Position numbers and translations under genes: made by a program. Shown in pieces: positions 1 through 5,123 of a DNA stretch of 5,702 bases; within the stretch, counting starts at the first letter, position 1; the number at the start of each line of letters is the position of its first letter. Origin of the DNA: a bacterium (GTDB lineage Bacteria; Cyanobacteriota; Vampirovibrionia; Gastranaerophilales; Gastranaerophilaceae); the NCBI GenBank assembly GCA_024408905.1, contig JAKSUP010000099.1:1-5702 (forward strand), read 5' to 3'. Under the pieces are notes generated by a model. It was not told where the DNA came from and did no database searches. It saw only the letters and a list, made by a program, of their open reading frames with translations.

Positions 1-134
1 AAAAAATAATTTTGGTATGCTAAAGCATACCCTACTTCCTTCGCTCGCAATGACAGTAAATTCTTAGTGCCATAGTGCCTCAGTATCTTAGTGCCTTTAA
101 CTGTATTGCTTTTTTCTACTCGCAATGACATCCC
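1..134 (-). repeat. Composite of degenerate dispersed intergenic repeats
   Basis: This stretch has no ORF of note and is built from short repeated pieces. At 14-31 there is a perfect inverted repeat, GGTATGC-TAAA-GCATACC. The 12-mer CTCGCAATGACA occurs at 44-55 and again at 119-130. Read on the minus strand these are TGTCATTGCGAG cores followed by GAAG- or GCAATAC-type tails, a pattern resembling the GTCATTGCGAGC...GAAGCAATC palindromic repeats scattered between genes in many low-GC bacteria. Between them a second motif is repeated: CTTAGTGCC at 63-71, ATAGTGCC at 72-79 and CTTAGTGCC at 87-95. On the minus strand the 14-31 hairpin is followed by an A/T run ending in TTATTTTTT, so it might also end leftward transcripts. 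Copy number elsewhere in the genome cannot be seen here. Confidence 0.6.
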
Positions 135-168
135 ATCCCCCCTCCACCCCCCCCCATTTACCCCCCCC
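132..168 (-). other. Potential G-quadruplex (C-rich on plus strand)
   Basis: Four C runs lie at 132-134 (3), 137-142 (6), 147-155 (9) and 161-168 (8), separated by 2, 4 and 5 bases. On the minus strand this satisfies the standard G3+N1-7 quadruplex pattern. It stands out sharply in an AT-rich sequence and ends only 3 bases before the predicted -35 element of the downstream operon. The motif is visible directly; folding in the cell is inference. The long homopolymer runs are also places where read or assembly length errors are common. Confidence 0.55.
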
Positions 169-170
169 TC

Positions 171-199
171 TTTACAATGTTGTAAAAATTCGTTACAAT
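171..199 (+). promoter_or_regulatory. Sigma-70-type promoter for the RNase E/G operon, with overlapping palindrome
   Basis: A -35 box TTTACA (171-176, 5 of 6 consensus) and a -10 box TACAAT (194-199, 5 of 6) are separated by exactly 17 bases, so transcription should start near 206. The -35 box is half of a perfect palindrome, TTTACAA-TG-TTGTAAA (171-186), which extends into the spacer. Such a placement would suit a repressor operator, though no regulator is identifiable. The start codon lies about 217 nt downstream, giving a long leader. Confidence 0.6.
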
Positions 200-208
200 A
201 TGAATAGA

Positions 209-246
209 GTTTTAAATTCTGATAAGATTGAAATCAGAATTAAAAC
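209..246 (+). promoter_or_regulatory. Stable hairpin at the 5' end of the RNase E/G mRNA leader
   Basis: GTTTTAAATTCTGAT (209-223) pairs with ATCAGAATTAAAAC (233-246): a 14-bp stem with a single bulged A and a 9-nt loop. It begins about 3 nt after the predicted transcription start. No U-run follows (the next bases are A-rich), so it is not a terminator. Known RNase E transcripts are autoregulated through structured 5' untranslated regions, and 5'-terminal stems protect mRNAs from 5'-end-dependent cleavage. A similar role here is inference. Confidence 0.5.
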
Positions 247-422
247 AAAAAAAGATTTGTAAAAACAGCAGGTTTATCAAAATCAAATACGCATTTTATA
301 GCCTGTTCATACATCTTAAAAAACCTATCCGGGTTTGTATGTTGTGCTTGTTTTTAGCAAACATCGTTTAACCGAACACGGATAAGACGAGAGAATTATT
401 TTAAGTGAAGGATTTAAGAAAA
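247..422 (+). promoter_or_regulatory. Remainder of the long structured 5' leader
   Basis: No gene is visible. Possible local pairings are CATAC (308-312) with GTATG (337-341), enclosing AAACC (321-325) with GGTTT (332-336). Further short ones are TGCT (345-348) with AGCA (356-359), and CCG (372-374) with CGG (379-381). The ribosome binding site AAGGA (408-412) sits 10 bases before the ATG at 423. The stretch matches no riboswitch class I recognise, and the weaker pairings could be chance. Confidence 0.35.
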
Positions 423-2148
423 ATGAAAGAAACAACCCTAGCAAACAAGATTGTTATCGCAGAACGTGATAACATCGCAGCCGTTATGGAAAACGGAAAA
501 GTAGCAGAATTTTATGTACACAGAGGCGAAATTATTTTAGGCGATGTATTTTTAGCCCAAGTTGAAAATGTATTACCGAGTATCGAGGCAGCATTTGTAA
601 ATGTCGGCATAGACAAAATGGGATTTTTGCACGCCCAAGACGTTGCAGGAAAAGGCGCTTTTGCAAGACAAATTAAAACCAAAACAAAAAATTGTTGTTC
701 AAGTTGTTAAAGAGCCTGTTGGACATAAAGGCCCACGTGTAACAACAGAAATTTCACTTCCCGGAAGATTTTTAGTCTTAATGCCAAACGAAACCGGTGT
801 TAACGTAAGTAAAAAAATCACTTCTTCAAAAGAAAGAGCAAGGCTAAAATCCGTAGTCAGTCTTCTAAAACCTGTTGGTGTTGGGGTTATTGTAAGAACT
901 GAAGCCGAAGGCCAAACAGAAGCTGAAATTCAAGAAGATTTGGAAATCCTTTTAGAAAAATGGAATAATATCGTTACGGCAGCTGAGAGTATGACTCCAC
1001 CAAGTTTGTTATACAGAGATCAAGACTTGTTATACAGAGTTATTCGTGAAGCTTGTAACGAAAATACGCAAGAAATTATTGTAGATACAGGTTTTGCACT
1101 AAATAGAGTACAAAATCTTTTGCAAAGCTGGCACATGAATAAAAACATAAATGTAACTTTGTACAAAGGTTCTGAACCACTTTTGGTTGCAATGGATATT
1201 CATAAAGAAATCAAAGCTGCAATCCAAATGAAGGTTAATTTACCATCAGGTGGATACTTATTTATTCAAACAACAGAAGCTTTGACCGTAATCGACGTAA
1301 ACAGTGGTAAGTTTACAAACTCTGCAACTCAAGATGAAACTATTTTGAAAACAAACCTTGAAGCAGTACACGAAATTGCACGTCAATTAAGATTGCGTAA
1401 CATCGGTGGTATGATTATTGTTGACTTTATCGATATGACAAACCGTGTCGACAAATTGACTATGATGGAAGAACTTGAATTAGCTATGGAAGAAGACAAG
1501 GCAAAACCTCAAGTCGGCCAGCTTTCAGATTTAGGTTTGGTCGAAATGACTCGTCACCGTCAAGGTCAAGCGATTAGCGAAATTTTTGCGAAACGCTGTC
1601 CACATTGCCAAGGAAACGGTTATATAATGGAAGATATTAAGTTTGCATCTGCAACAGCCGAAGGCGAATACAGAGCAAAAGCTGCAAAACTAAAACTTCC
1701 TATTTCTAATAAAAAGAATAACAAGGGTGGAAACTTCAATAAATTTGGTAACGAAAATCAAAATAATCAGCCTAAAGAAGTTGTTCAAGTCCAAGAAGAA
1801 AAATTGGAAATTGAAACCAGTCCTTCAATAGAGGCGCAACAAGAGGTCAAAGAAGTTGTTCAGGAAAAAGAAACAAGAAAAAGAAATTCCAGAAAGCCAA
1901 AATTCGACAAGAAAAAAATAAAACAAGAAGTTACTGATGAAAATTTGGCACAAACTGTTATAAATAATGATTCAGCAATCGAGCCAAAATTACCACCTGT
2001 TGAAGAAAAAGTTGCTGAAAAAACAGAGGAAAGTGCTATTATTGAAGAAAAAGAGGCAACTCCTAAAAAAACAAGACGTCCAAACAGAAATACTCAAAGG
2101 AAACCAAGAGTACCAAGAAAGACTGCGAAGAAAGAAAATGAAGAATAA
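423..2148 (+). CDS. Ribonuclease E/G family endoribonuclease, reading frame broken once
   Basis: Single-strand-specific endoribonuclease of the RNase E/G family, which acts in mRNA decay and rRNA/tRNA processing. I start it at ATG 423, preceded by AAGGA at a 10-base spacing; a GTG in frame at 405 lacks a comparable site. The N-terminus (KIVIAERDNIAAV) and GDVFLAQVENVLPSIEAAF open the S1 domain at about residues 40-115. After joining the frames the protein is about 574 aa. The catalytic aspartates are D291 (IDVNSG) and D334 (IIVDFID), and the zinc-link motif CPHC is at 392-395. The spacings of 43 and 58 residues equal those of E. coli D303/D346/C404. Residues from about 410 onward form a Lys/Glu/Arg-rich, probably disordered tail. 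The frame shifts at TTTT 659-662: codons before it are in one frame (stop at 708-710), codons after it in the +1 frame. It could be RNase E or RNase G. Confidence 0.9.
654..669 (+). other. Apparent frameshift site within the RNase E/G gene
   Basis: Family-like sequence runs in one frame up to GFLHAQDVAGKGA (codon gct at 657-659). It continues as LQDKLKPKQKIVVQVVKEP in the frame one base later, from ttg at 661. Removing one T from the TTTT run (659-662), or adding two, restores a continuous protein. The only start available to the downstream frame is a TTG at 643 without a ribosome binding site. That would yield a protein missing about half the S1 domain. No convincing slippery heptamer is present, so a one-base indel, real or technical, is the simplest reading. 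Confidence 0.75.
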
Positions 2149-2563
2149 ATTTTTTACAATATTAATAGCTGTTCTTCTTTTAATGCCAACTGTAGCATTT
2201 GCAGAAGAACCAATTGATGAATATGTAGAAGAAACAACGGGAGAAACTGTTGTAACAGATACTCAACCTGCAAACTTGGATGAAGACAATACGACTGAAA
2301 GCGTTGAATTACAAACCCAAGACGTGCAAGAGCCTTACAAAAAACCAATTAGCAAGAGAAAAATCGTTAAAAAATTCTTACTTGCTATGTTTGGAGTCGG
2401 GATTTCTTCATTCCTAATATTTTTTGGTCTAAGCTTGTATAACAAAGTTCGAGACAGGTTATTAGGGCAGGTAAAAACTCCGGAAGGCAAAACTTCTCTG
2501 CAAACACCTGATGATTTAGATGGTGCAGTTAGAACATTTTTAGAAAAAACTGACTGGAAATAA
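2138..2563 (+). CDS. Small membrane protein with signal peptide, unknown function
   Basis: 141 aa, not recognised. The start at ATG 2138 overlaps the end of the RNase gene by 11 bases, implying translational coupling; purine-rich GAAGAAAG lies upstream. A longer in-frame reading from 1967 is just the Lys-rich tail of the RNase gene in another frame. Residues 1-22 look like a cleavable signal peptide (hydrophobic core 5-16, AFA before Glu23). Residues 23-66 are acidic and Thr/Glu/Gln-rich, probably unstructured. Residues 68-79 are strongly basic (KKPISKRKIVKK). Residues 80-100 form a transmembrane helix with glycines, and 101-141 is a polar tail ending in DW K. With a cleaved signal, the basic stretch would face outward, against the positive-inside rule, so topology is uncertain. 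Placement between the RNase gene and rsmI suggests co-expression, possibly as a membrane anchor, but that is speculation. Confidence 0.75.
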   Translation: MKNKFFTILIAVLLLMPTVAFAEEPIDEYVEETTGETVVTDTQPANLDEDNTTESVELQTQDVQEPYKKPISKRKIVKKFLLAMFGVGISSFLIFFGLSLYNKVRDRLLGQVKTPEGKTSLQTPDDLDGAVRTFLEKTDWK

Positions 2564-2580
2564 CCGATTGGATAATAATT

Positions 2581-3387
2581 ATGCGAGAATTTCAGTTTTA
2601 CATAGTTCCCACACCTATTGGAAATATTCAAGACATAACATATAGAGCAGTGGAAATTCTAAAAAGCGTTGATTTGATAGCTTGCGAGGATACAAGAACA
2701 ACTCAAAAACTGTTAAATCATTATGATATTAAAACAAAGTGTGTTTCTTATCATAAATATAACGAAAAGGAACGAGTAGATTTCTTTTTGAACGAAATTA
2801 ATTCAGGTAAAAAAATTGCATTAGTTTCTGATGCAGGGACACCAATGATTTGCGACCCAGGGGAAGTTATTATCAAGGAACTTATCAAAAACGATATAAG
2901 TTTTACGGCACTTCCGGGAGCTTGTGCTGTTACGACATTTTTATCACAGGTTCCACGAAAAAATGAAGAATTCACGTTTATCGGTTTTTTACCAAGAACA
3001 CAAAAGCAAATAGAAGACGTTGTGCAAAAATATTCAAGCCAAAACATGGTTTTTTACGATTCGCCTGAAAGAATACTAAAATCACTTGCAATTATTAAAA
3101 GTATTAGACCAAATGTTAGAGTTGCATTGGGACGTGAACTTTCAAAACTATTTGAAGAAATTGTTATTGATGACATTGATAATGTAATTGAGCACTACAA
3201 TGACGGGATTAAGGGCGAGATTGTGTGCATGCTTTATGCTGATGAAGGTCAAAATGATATTGACATAGATTCAAAAATAAAAGCTTTAAAATCTAAAGGA
3301 TACAAGGATAAAGATATTGCTCAGGTGCTTTCAGCCATATATAATTTGGGCAAAAATGATGTATACAAAAGAAGCCTTAGTTTGTAA
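2581..3387 (+). CDS. rsmI: 16S rRNA (cytidine1402-2'-O)-methyltransferase RsmI
   Basis: 268 aa, close to the usual RsmI length. RsmI methylates the 2'-O of C1402 in the decoding centre of 16S rRNA using SAM, in the cytoplasm on the small subunit. The tetrapyrrole-methylase-type fold is clear. FYIVPTPIGNIQDIT at residues 6-20 is the N-terminal glycine loop, followed by DLIACEDTRTTQKLLNHYDI. KKIALVSDAGTPMICDPG near residues 78-95 is the signature region, and FTALPGACAVTTFLSQV the SAM-binding segment. FIGFLPR and a GREL segment follow. The C-terminus contains a short KALKSKGYKDKDIAQVLS helix typical of the family. The ATG at 2581 follows the previous stop by 17 bases and has only a weak GGA upstream, consistent with translation within an operon. 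No terminator separates it from the genes before it. Confidence 0.95.
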   Translation: MREFQFYIVPTPIGNIQDITYRAVEILKSVDLIACEDTRTTQKLLNHYDIKTKCVSYHKYNEKERVDFFLNEINSGKKIALVSDAGTPMICDPGEVIIKELIKNDISFTALPGACAVTTFLSQVPRKNEEFTFIGFLPRTQKQIEDVVQKYSSQNMVFYDSPERILKSLAIIKSIRPNVRVALGRELSKLFEEIVIDDIDNVIEHYNDGIKGEIVCMLYADEGQNDIDIDSKIKALKSKGYKDKDIAQVLSAIYNLGKNDVYKRSLSL

Positions 3388-3411
3388 ATATTTGTAAAGA
3401 TTTAAGCAAAA

Positions 3412-3483
3412 ATCCTAAAGTTTTTCTAAAAAATGTCGATAGACATATTACGACAGACAGACAAACGAAAGGACCGTTAGGAT
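3412..3483 (+). promoter_or_regulatory. Structured leader before the small ORF
   Basis: ATCCTAA (3412-3418) is exactly complementary to TTAGGAT (3477-3483), which abuts the ATG of the 51-codon ORF. Between them lie a 5-bp hairpin, ATGTC-GATA-GACAT (3433-3446), a GACAGACAGACA microrepeat (3452-3463), and the likely ribosome binding site AAAGGA (3468-3473, 10 bases from the ATG). Closing the long stem would bring the translation start into structure. Two GGA motifs flank the initiation region. Whether this is a real RNA switch cannot be judged from one sequence. Confidence 0.35.
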
Positions 3484-3639
3484 ATGCTAAAGAAACTTGT
3501 AATTCCGACAAATAATACATTTACCGGAGTCGAATTTATATTAAGAGGTGCAAAGAAACGCAGGGCAATGGCAGTTTCAAACGCTGTAGCAGTGAATGCT
3601 GAAAACGGTATTCAAACAAAACTGCAAGCTGTGAAGTAA
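3484..3639 (+). CDS. Putative 51-aa basic small protein
   Basis: This ORF is short enough to be missed by length cut-offs. It runs from ATG 3484 to TAA 3637-3639 and encodes 51 residues beginning MLKKLVIPTNNTFTGVEF, with a central basic cluster ILRGAKKRRAMAVSNAVAV and the end GIQTKLQAVK. I count nine Lys/Arg and two Glu, so it is strongly basic; there is no signal peptide or long hydrophobic helix. AAAGGA at 3468-3473 is a good ribosome binding site at a 10-base spacing. It lies 96 bases after rsmI without an intervening terminator, and its own terminator starts 40 bases later. Both facts suggest a real transcription-unit end. Charge suggests nucleic-acid or ribosome contact, which is inference only. 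I do not recognise a family. The region could instead be a non-coding RNA, but the start signals favour coding. Confidence 0.6.
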   Translation: MLKKLVIPTNNTFTGVEFILRGAKKRRAMAVSNAVAVNAENGIQTKLQAVK

Positions 3640-3679
3640 AAAGTCGGGACTGACTGTTAAGTAAGATGGCTGAGAGTAT

Positions 3680-3715
3680 AAAAATCCCTGAGGGATACTT
3701 CCCAAAGGGATTTTT
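3680..3715 (+). terminator. Rho-independent terminator with alternative nested folds
   Basis: AAAAATCCC (3680-3688) pairs perfectly with GGGATTTTT (3707-3715). The 18-nt interior itself contains GGGA-TACT-TCCC (3692-3703). Because TCCC and GGGA alternate (3685, 3692, 3700, 3707), two separate small hairpins, ATCCC-TGA-GGGAT and TCCC-AAA-GGGA followed by TTTTT, are also possible. All folds place a U-rich 3' edge, so it should end the operon before the tRNA promoter. Confidence 0.7.
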
Positions 3716-3722
3716 AAATACT

Positions 3723-3750
3723 TTGAAAAATAAATATTTTGTGCTAATAT
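3723..3750 (+). promoter_or_regulatory. Extended -10 promoter for tRNA-Ser
   Basis: TTGAAA (3723-3728, 5 of 6 of the -35 consensus) is followed after 16 bases by TAATAT (3745-3750), preceded by TGC, giving an extended -10 element. Transcription would start near 3757, about 9 bases before the mature tRNA 5' end. The tRNA is therefore expressed independently of the upstream operon. Confidence 0.55.
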
Positions 3751-3765
3751 AGAGATAACCGAGGT

Positions 3766-3855
3766 GGAAAAGTGGCCGAGTAGGCTTAAGGCGGCACCCT
3801 GCTAAGGTGTTGTATGGGGCAACCTGTACCGTGGGTTCGAATCCCACCTTTTCCG
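3766..3855 (+). tRNA. tRNA-Ser (anticodon GCU)
   Basis: A complete 90-nt class II cloverleaf. The acceptor is GGAAAAG (3766-3772) with CTTTTCC (3848-3854) and discriminator G3855. The D-stem is GCC/GGC. The anticodon stem is GCACC (3794-3798)/GGTGT (3806-3810), with loop CTGCTAA and anticodon GCT at 3801-3803, reading AGC and AGU serine codons. The long variable arm (3811-3830) folds as a 7-bp stem with GU pairs capped by GCAA, as expected for tRNA-Ser. The T-arm is GTGGG-TTCGAAT-CCCAC (3831-3847). CCA is not encoded and must be added after transcription. The 3' end is duplicated downstream (see the repeat at 4027-4047). Confidence 0.97.
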
Positions 3856-3858
3856 AAT
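3838..3858 (+). repeat. Direct repeat copy 1: tRNA-Ser 3' end
   Basis: Twenty-one bases, running from the T-loop CGAAT through CCCACCTTTTCC, discriminator G and three flanking bases AAT, recur exactly at 4027-4047. tRNA 3' ends are classic attachment sites for integrating elements, so this could be an att-type core. The copies are 189 bp apart. Confidence 0.85.
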
Positions 3859-3897
3859 AAAAACGGGCAAACTTTTTGTTTGACCCGTTTTTATTTT
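3859..3897 (+). terminator. Rho-independent terminator of tRNA-Ser
   Basis: AAAAACGGGCAAAC (3859-3872) pairs with GTTTGACCCGTTTTT (3878-3892), with one bulged A at 3883 and a TTTTT loop. The 3' arm ends in a T-run, TTTTTATTTT. It starts three bases after the discriminator base of the tRNA. Confidence 0.9.
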
Positions 3898-3905
3898 GGT
3901 TTTGT

Positions 3906-4047
3906 GTGAGGATGAAAAGCAACATTATACGTGGGTTGCGTGAGCGAGCTGAGGCTGGAGAATTTTGCAAGATATGAAATATCGTAGCAAAATACGGAAT
4001 TGCCGTTAAACGCGAGCGAACAAGACCGAATCCCACCTTTTCCGAAT
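3906..4047 (+). repeat. tRNA-Ser-derived structured unit (tRNA-like minihelix with expanded T-loop)
   Basis: The unit starts with GTGAGGATGA and ends with the duplicated tRNA 3' end. GAAAAG (3914-3919) can pair with CTTTTC (4037-4042), matching the tRNA acceptor. After an 11-nt connector, GTGGG (3931-3935) can pair with CCCAC (4032-4036), exactly the tRNA T-stem. The T-loop is split as GTGGGTT and CGAAT with 89 nt between (3938-4026). That insert has its own nested hairpins: ATTTTGC (3962-3968)/GCAAAAT (3987-3993) around GATAT-GAA-ATATC (3971-3983), then ACGG/CCGT (3994-4006). D-arm, anticodon arm and variable arm are absent. No ORF with a start signal is evident. Its nature (degenerate tRNA, integrated remnant or functional RNA) is unknown. 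Confidence 0.55.
4027..4047 (+). repeat. Direct repeat copy 2: duplicated tRNA-Ser 3' end
   Basis: Exact copy of 3838-3858. It is preceded by AC where the tRNA has TT, and followed by TTTT instead of AAAA, so identity stops sharply at both edges. Like the true tRNA it is followed within a few bases by a terminator. Confidence 0.85.
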
Positions 4048-4050
4048 TTT

Positions 4051-4076
4051 AAAGGACTCCTTATGGAGTCTTTTTT
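4051..4076 (+). terminator. Rho-independent terminator after the tRNA-like unit
   Basis: AAAGGACTCC (4051-4060) pairs with GGAGTCTTTT (4065-4074) around a TTAT loop, including one GU pair, and ends in TTTTTT (4071-4076). It repeats the tRNA-end-then-terminator layout seen at 3855-3897. With its flanking A residues it may also act weakly on minus-strand transcripts arriving from the convergent gene. Confidence 0.85.
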
Positions 4077-4082
4077 CGTGTG

Positions 4083-4147
4083 GTGAGGATGAGAACCCAC
4101 CTAAGGGTTCGAGCGACCTGTGAGCAGAGTGCGAAGGAGTTTTGCGA
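4083..4147 (+). repeat. Second, truncated copy of the tRNA-associated unit
   Basis: It begins with the same GTGAGGATGA as the unit at 3906. A perfect hairpin follows, GAACCC-ACCTAA-GGGTTC (4093-4110), in the place where the first unit has GCAAC...GTTGC. GAGCGA-rich sequence and GGAGTTTTGCGAATT then parallel GGAGAATTTTGCAAG of the first unit. GGGTTCGA at 4105-4112 resembles a T-loop. No third tRNA 3' end follows: the copy stops at the 3' end of the convergent minus-strand gene. It would be transcribed in antisense as that gene's 3' tail. Confidence 0.5.
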
Positions 4148-4150
4148 ATT

Positions 4151-5068
4151 CTATCTATAAATTTTATGCAAATCTTTTGTATAAGGGCAAATATTTACAC
4201 CAATAGAATTTATTTTTTCTATGTTTTCTGAAGAAATATCTTGAAACATTTTTTCTTCCAAAACCATATCGCTCGCTACAAAAATACTATTGGTTATGTC
4301 ATAAATTCTTTTATCAAGACCATACATCGCTTTTAATGTTACAGAATCACTCGTAACTCCGTTAAATACAGCAAAATTCTTAAAATATTTTTTGTATTGC
4401 TTAATTGAAAACCCGAAAAATGTCTTTTCGTCTTCATCAAAATCCGTATTTGCAAAAGAATTGAAAGCAAAAATTCCGTCTTTTGCCAAAGATTTTTTTA
4501 TATTTTCAAAAAACTCATCCTCAAAAAATCTCTCGTCTATTCCTTCATTCCCTGCGACATCGGTAATAATAATATCGTACTTTGTTTTGTTATTACGAAG
4601 ATAAACTAAAGCATCCTGCAAATAAAAATTAAATTTGCCACTCGGCTTAAAATTAAAGTAGTTTGTTGCTATATCCATAATATTTTCTTCAATATCAACA
4701 GCATCAAACTGCTCCAAATTATCAAATATCATTTCCATTTGGTTTACCAAATGACCTATACCAAACCCAATCAGTAGAATTTTTTTTGCTTTAGGTTTTA
4801 GAAAATATGTCTGCAAAAAGTAATTCAAATAAGGAATATTTCCTTTGTAGAACGGGGTATCTATAATCCCAGCTTGAATACTTATACCATATTTTAAGAA
4901 ACGTCCGACCTTGTTATCACACACAAAAACATCATGAAAAGAAGAATCTGTCTTAAAAATAACATTTTCTTTGTATTTTTGCATTTGTTTTAAAATGTTT
5001 TCATCCGGCAATTGTTTCATTGAATTTTCGGGAATAATTATGCCGTCCTCAGAAAAATTTTCAACCAT
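4151..5068 (-). CDS. Spermidine-synthase-like Rossmann-fold methyltransferase-family protein
   Basis: 305 aa; ATG at 5066-5068 with GGAG (5074-5077) five bases upstream. The order of motifs matches the spermidine synthase superfamily. A beta-strand N-terminal segment (FHDVFVCDNKVGRFLKYG, about 44-61) resembles the family's substrate-side domain. KILLIGFGIG (96-105) is the nucleotide-binding glycine loop and DAVDIEENIMDIA (122-134) the acidic ribose-binding strand end. QDALVYL (151-157) precedes YDIIITD (164-170), where D170 occupies the catalytic aspartate position. However, the YHE motif that follows Q and D in true SpeE is replaced by D70-T-P-F-Y-K75, and the usual DSTDP is D170-V-A-G-N. 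Aminopropyl transfer to putrescine is therefore doubtful. It may be a methyltransferase or a non-canonical polyamine enzyme; the substrate is unknown. It lies 55 bases after the preceding minus-strand gene. Confidence 0.75.
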   Translation of the reverse strand: MVENFSEDGIIIPENSMKQLPDENILKQMQKYKENVIFKTDSSFHDVFVCDNKVGRFLKYGISIQAGIIDTPFYKGNIPYLNYFLQTYFLKPKAKKILLIGFGIGHLVNQMEMIFDNLEQFDAVDIEENIMDIATNYFNFKPSGKFNFYLQDALVYLRNNKTKYDIIITDVAGNEGIDERFFEDEFFENIKKSLAKDGIFAFNSFANTDFDEDEKTFFGFSIKQYKKYFKNFAVFNGVTSDSVTLKAMYGLDKRIYDITNSIFVASDMVLEEKMFQDISSENIEKINSIGVNICPYTKDLHKIYR

Positions 5069-5123
5069 ATTTTCTCCGTTTGATAAATATATGTAATACT
5101 AAACCACATAAAAACACAAATTG

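Noticed and set aside
1967..2137. Upstream extension of the small membrane protein
   Set aside because: It reads the Lys/Glu-rich tail of the RNase gene in another frame and would bury the signal peptide inside the protein.
2335..2631. 98-codon minus-strand frame opposite the membrane protein and rsmI start
   Set aside because: Antisense shadow of two well-supported plus-strand genes.
3640..3680. CTGAGAG near 3671 suggesting a TPP riboswitch
   Set aside because: Only this short string matches; the second conserved half and the required stems are missing.
3536..4036. 166-codon minus-strand open frame across the small ORF and tRNA-Ser
   Set aside because: It runs antisense through a clear tRNA gene and two terminators, so it is a chance frame.
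3838..4047. CRISPR-like direct repeat
   Set aside because: Only two copies, 189 bp apart, and the repeat is explained by the tRNA 3' end.
3891..4100. 69-codon minus-strand open frame over the tRNA-like units
   Set aside because: It overlaps structured repeats and a terminator and shows no family-like sequence; both repeat units would have to be coding by coincidence.
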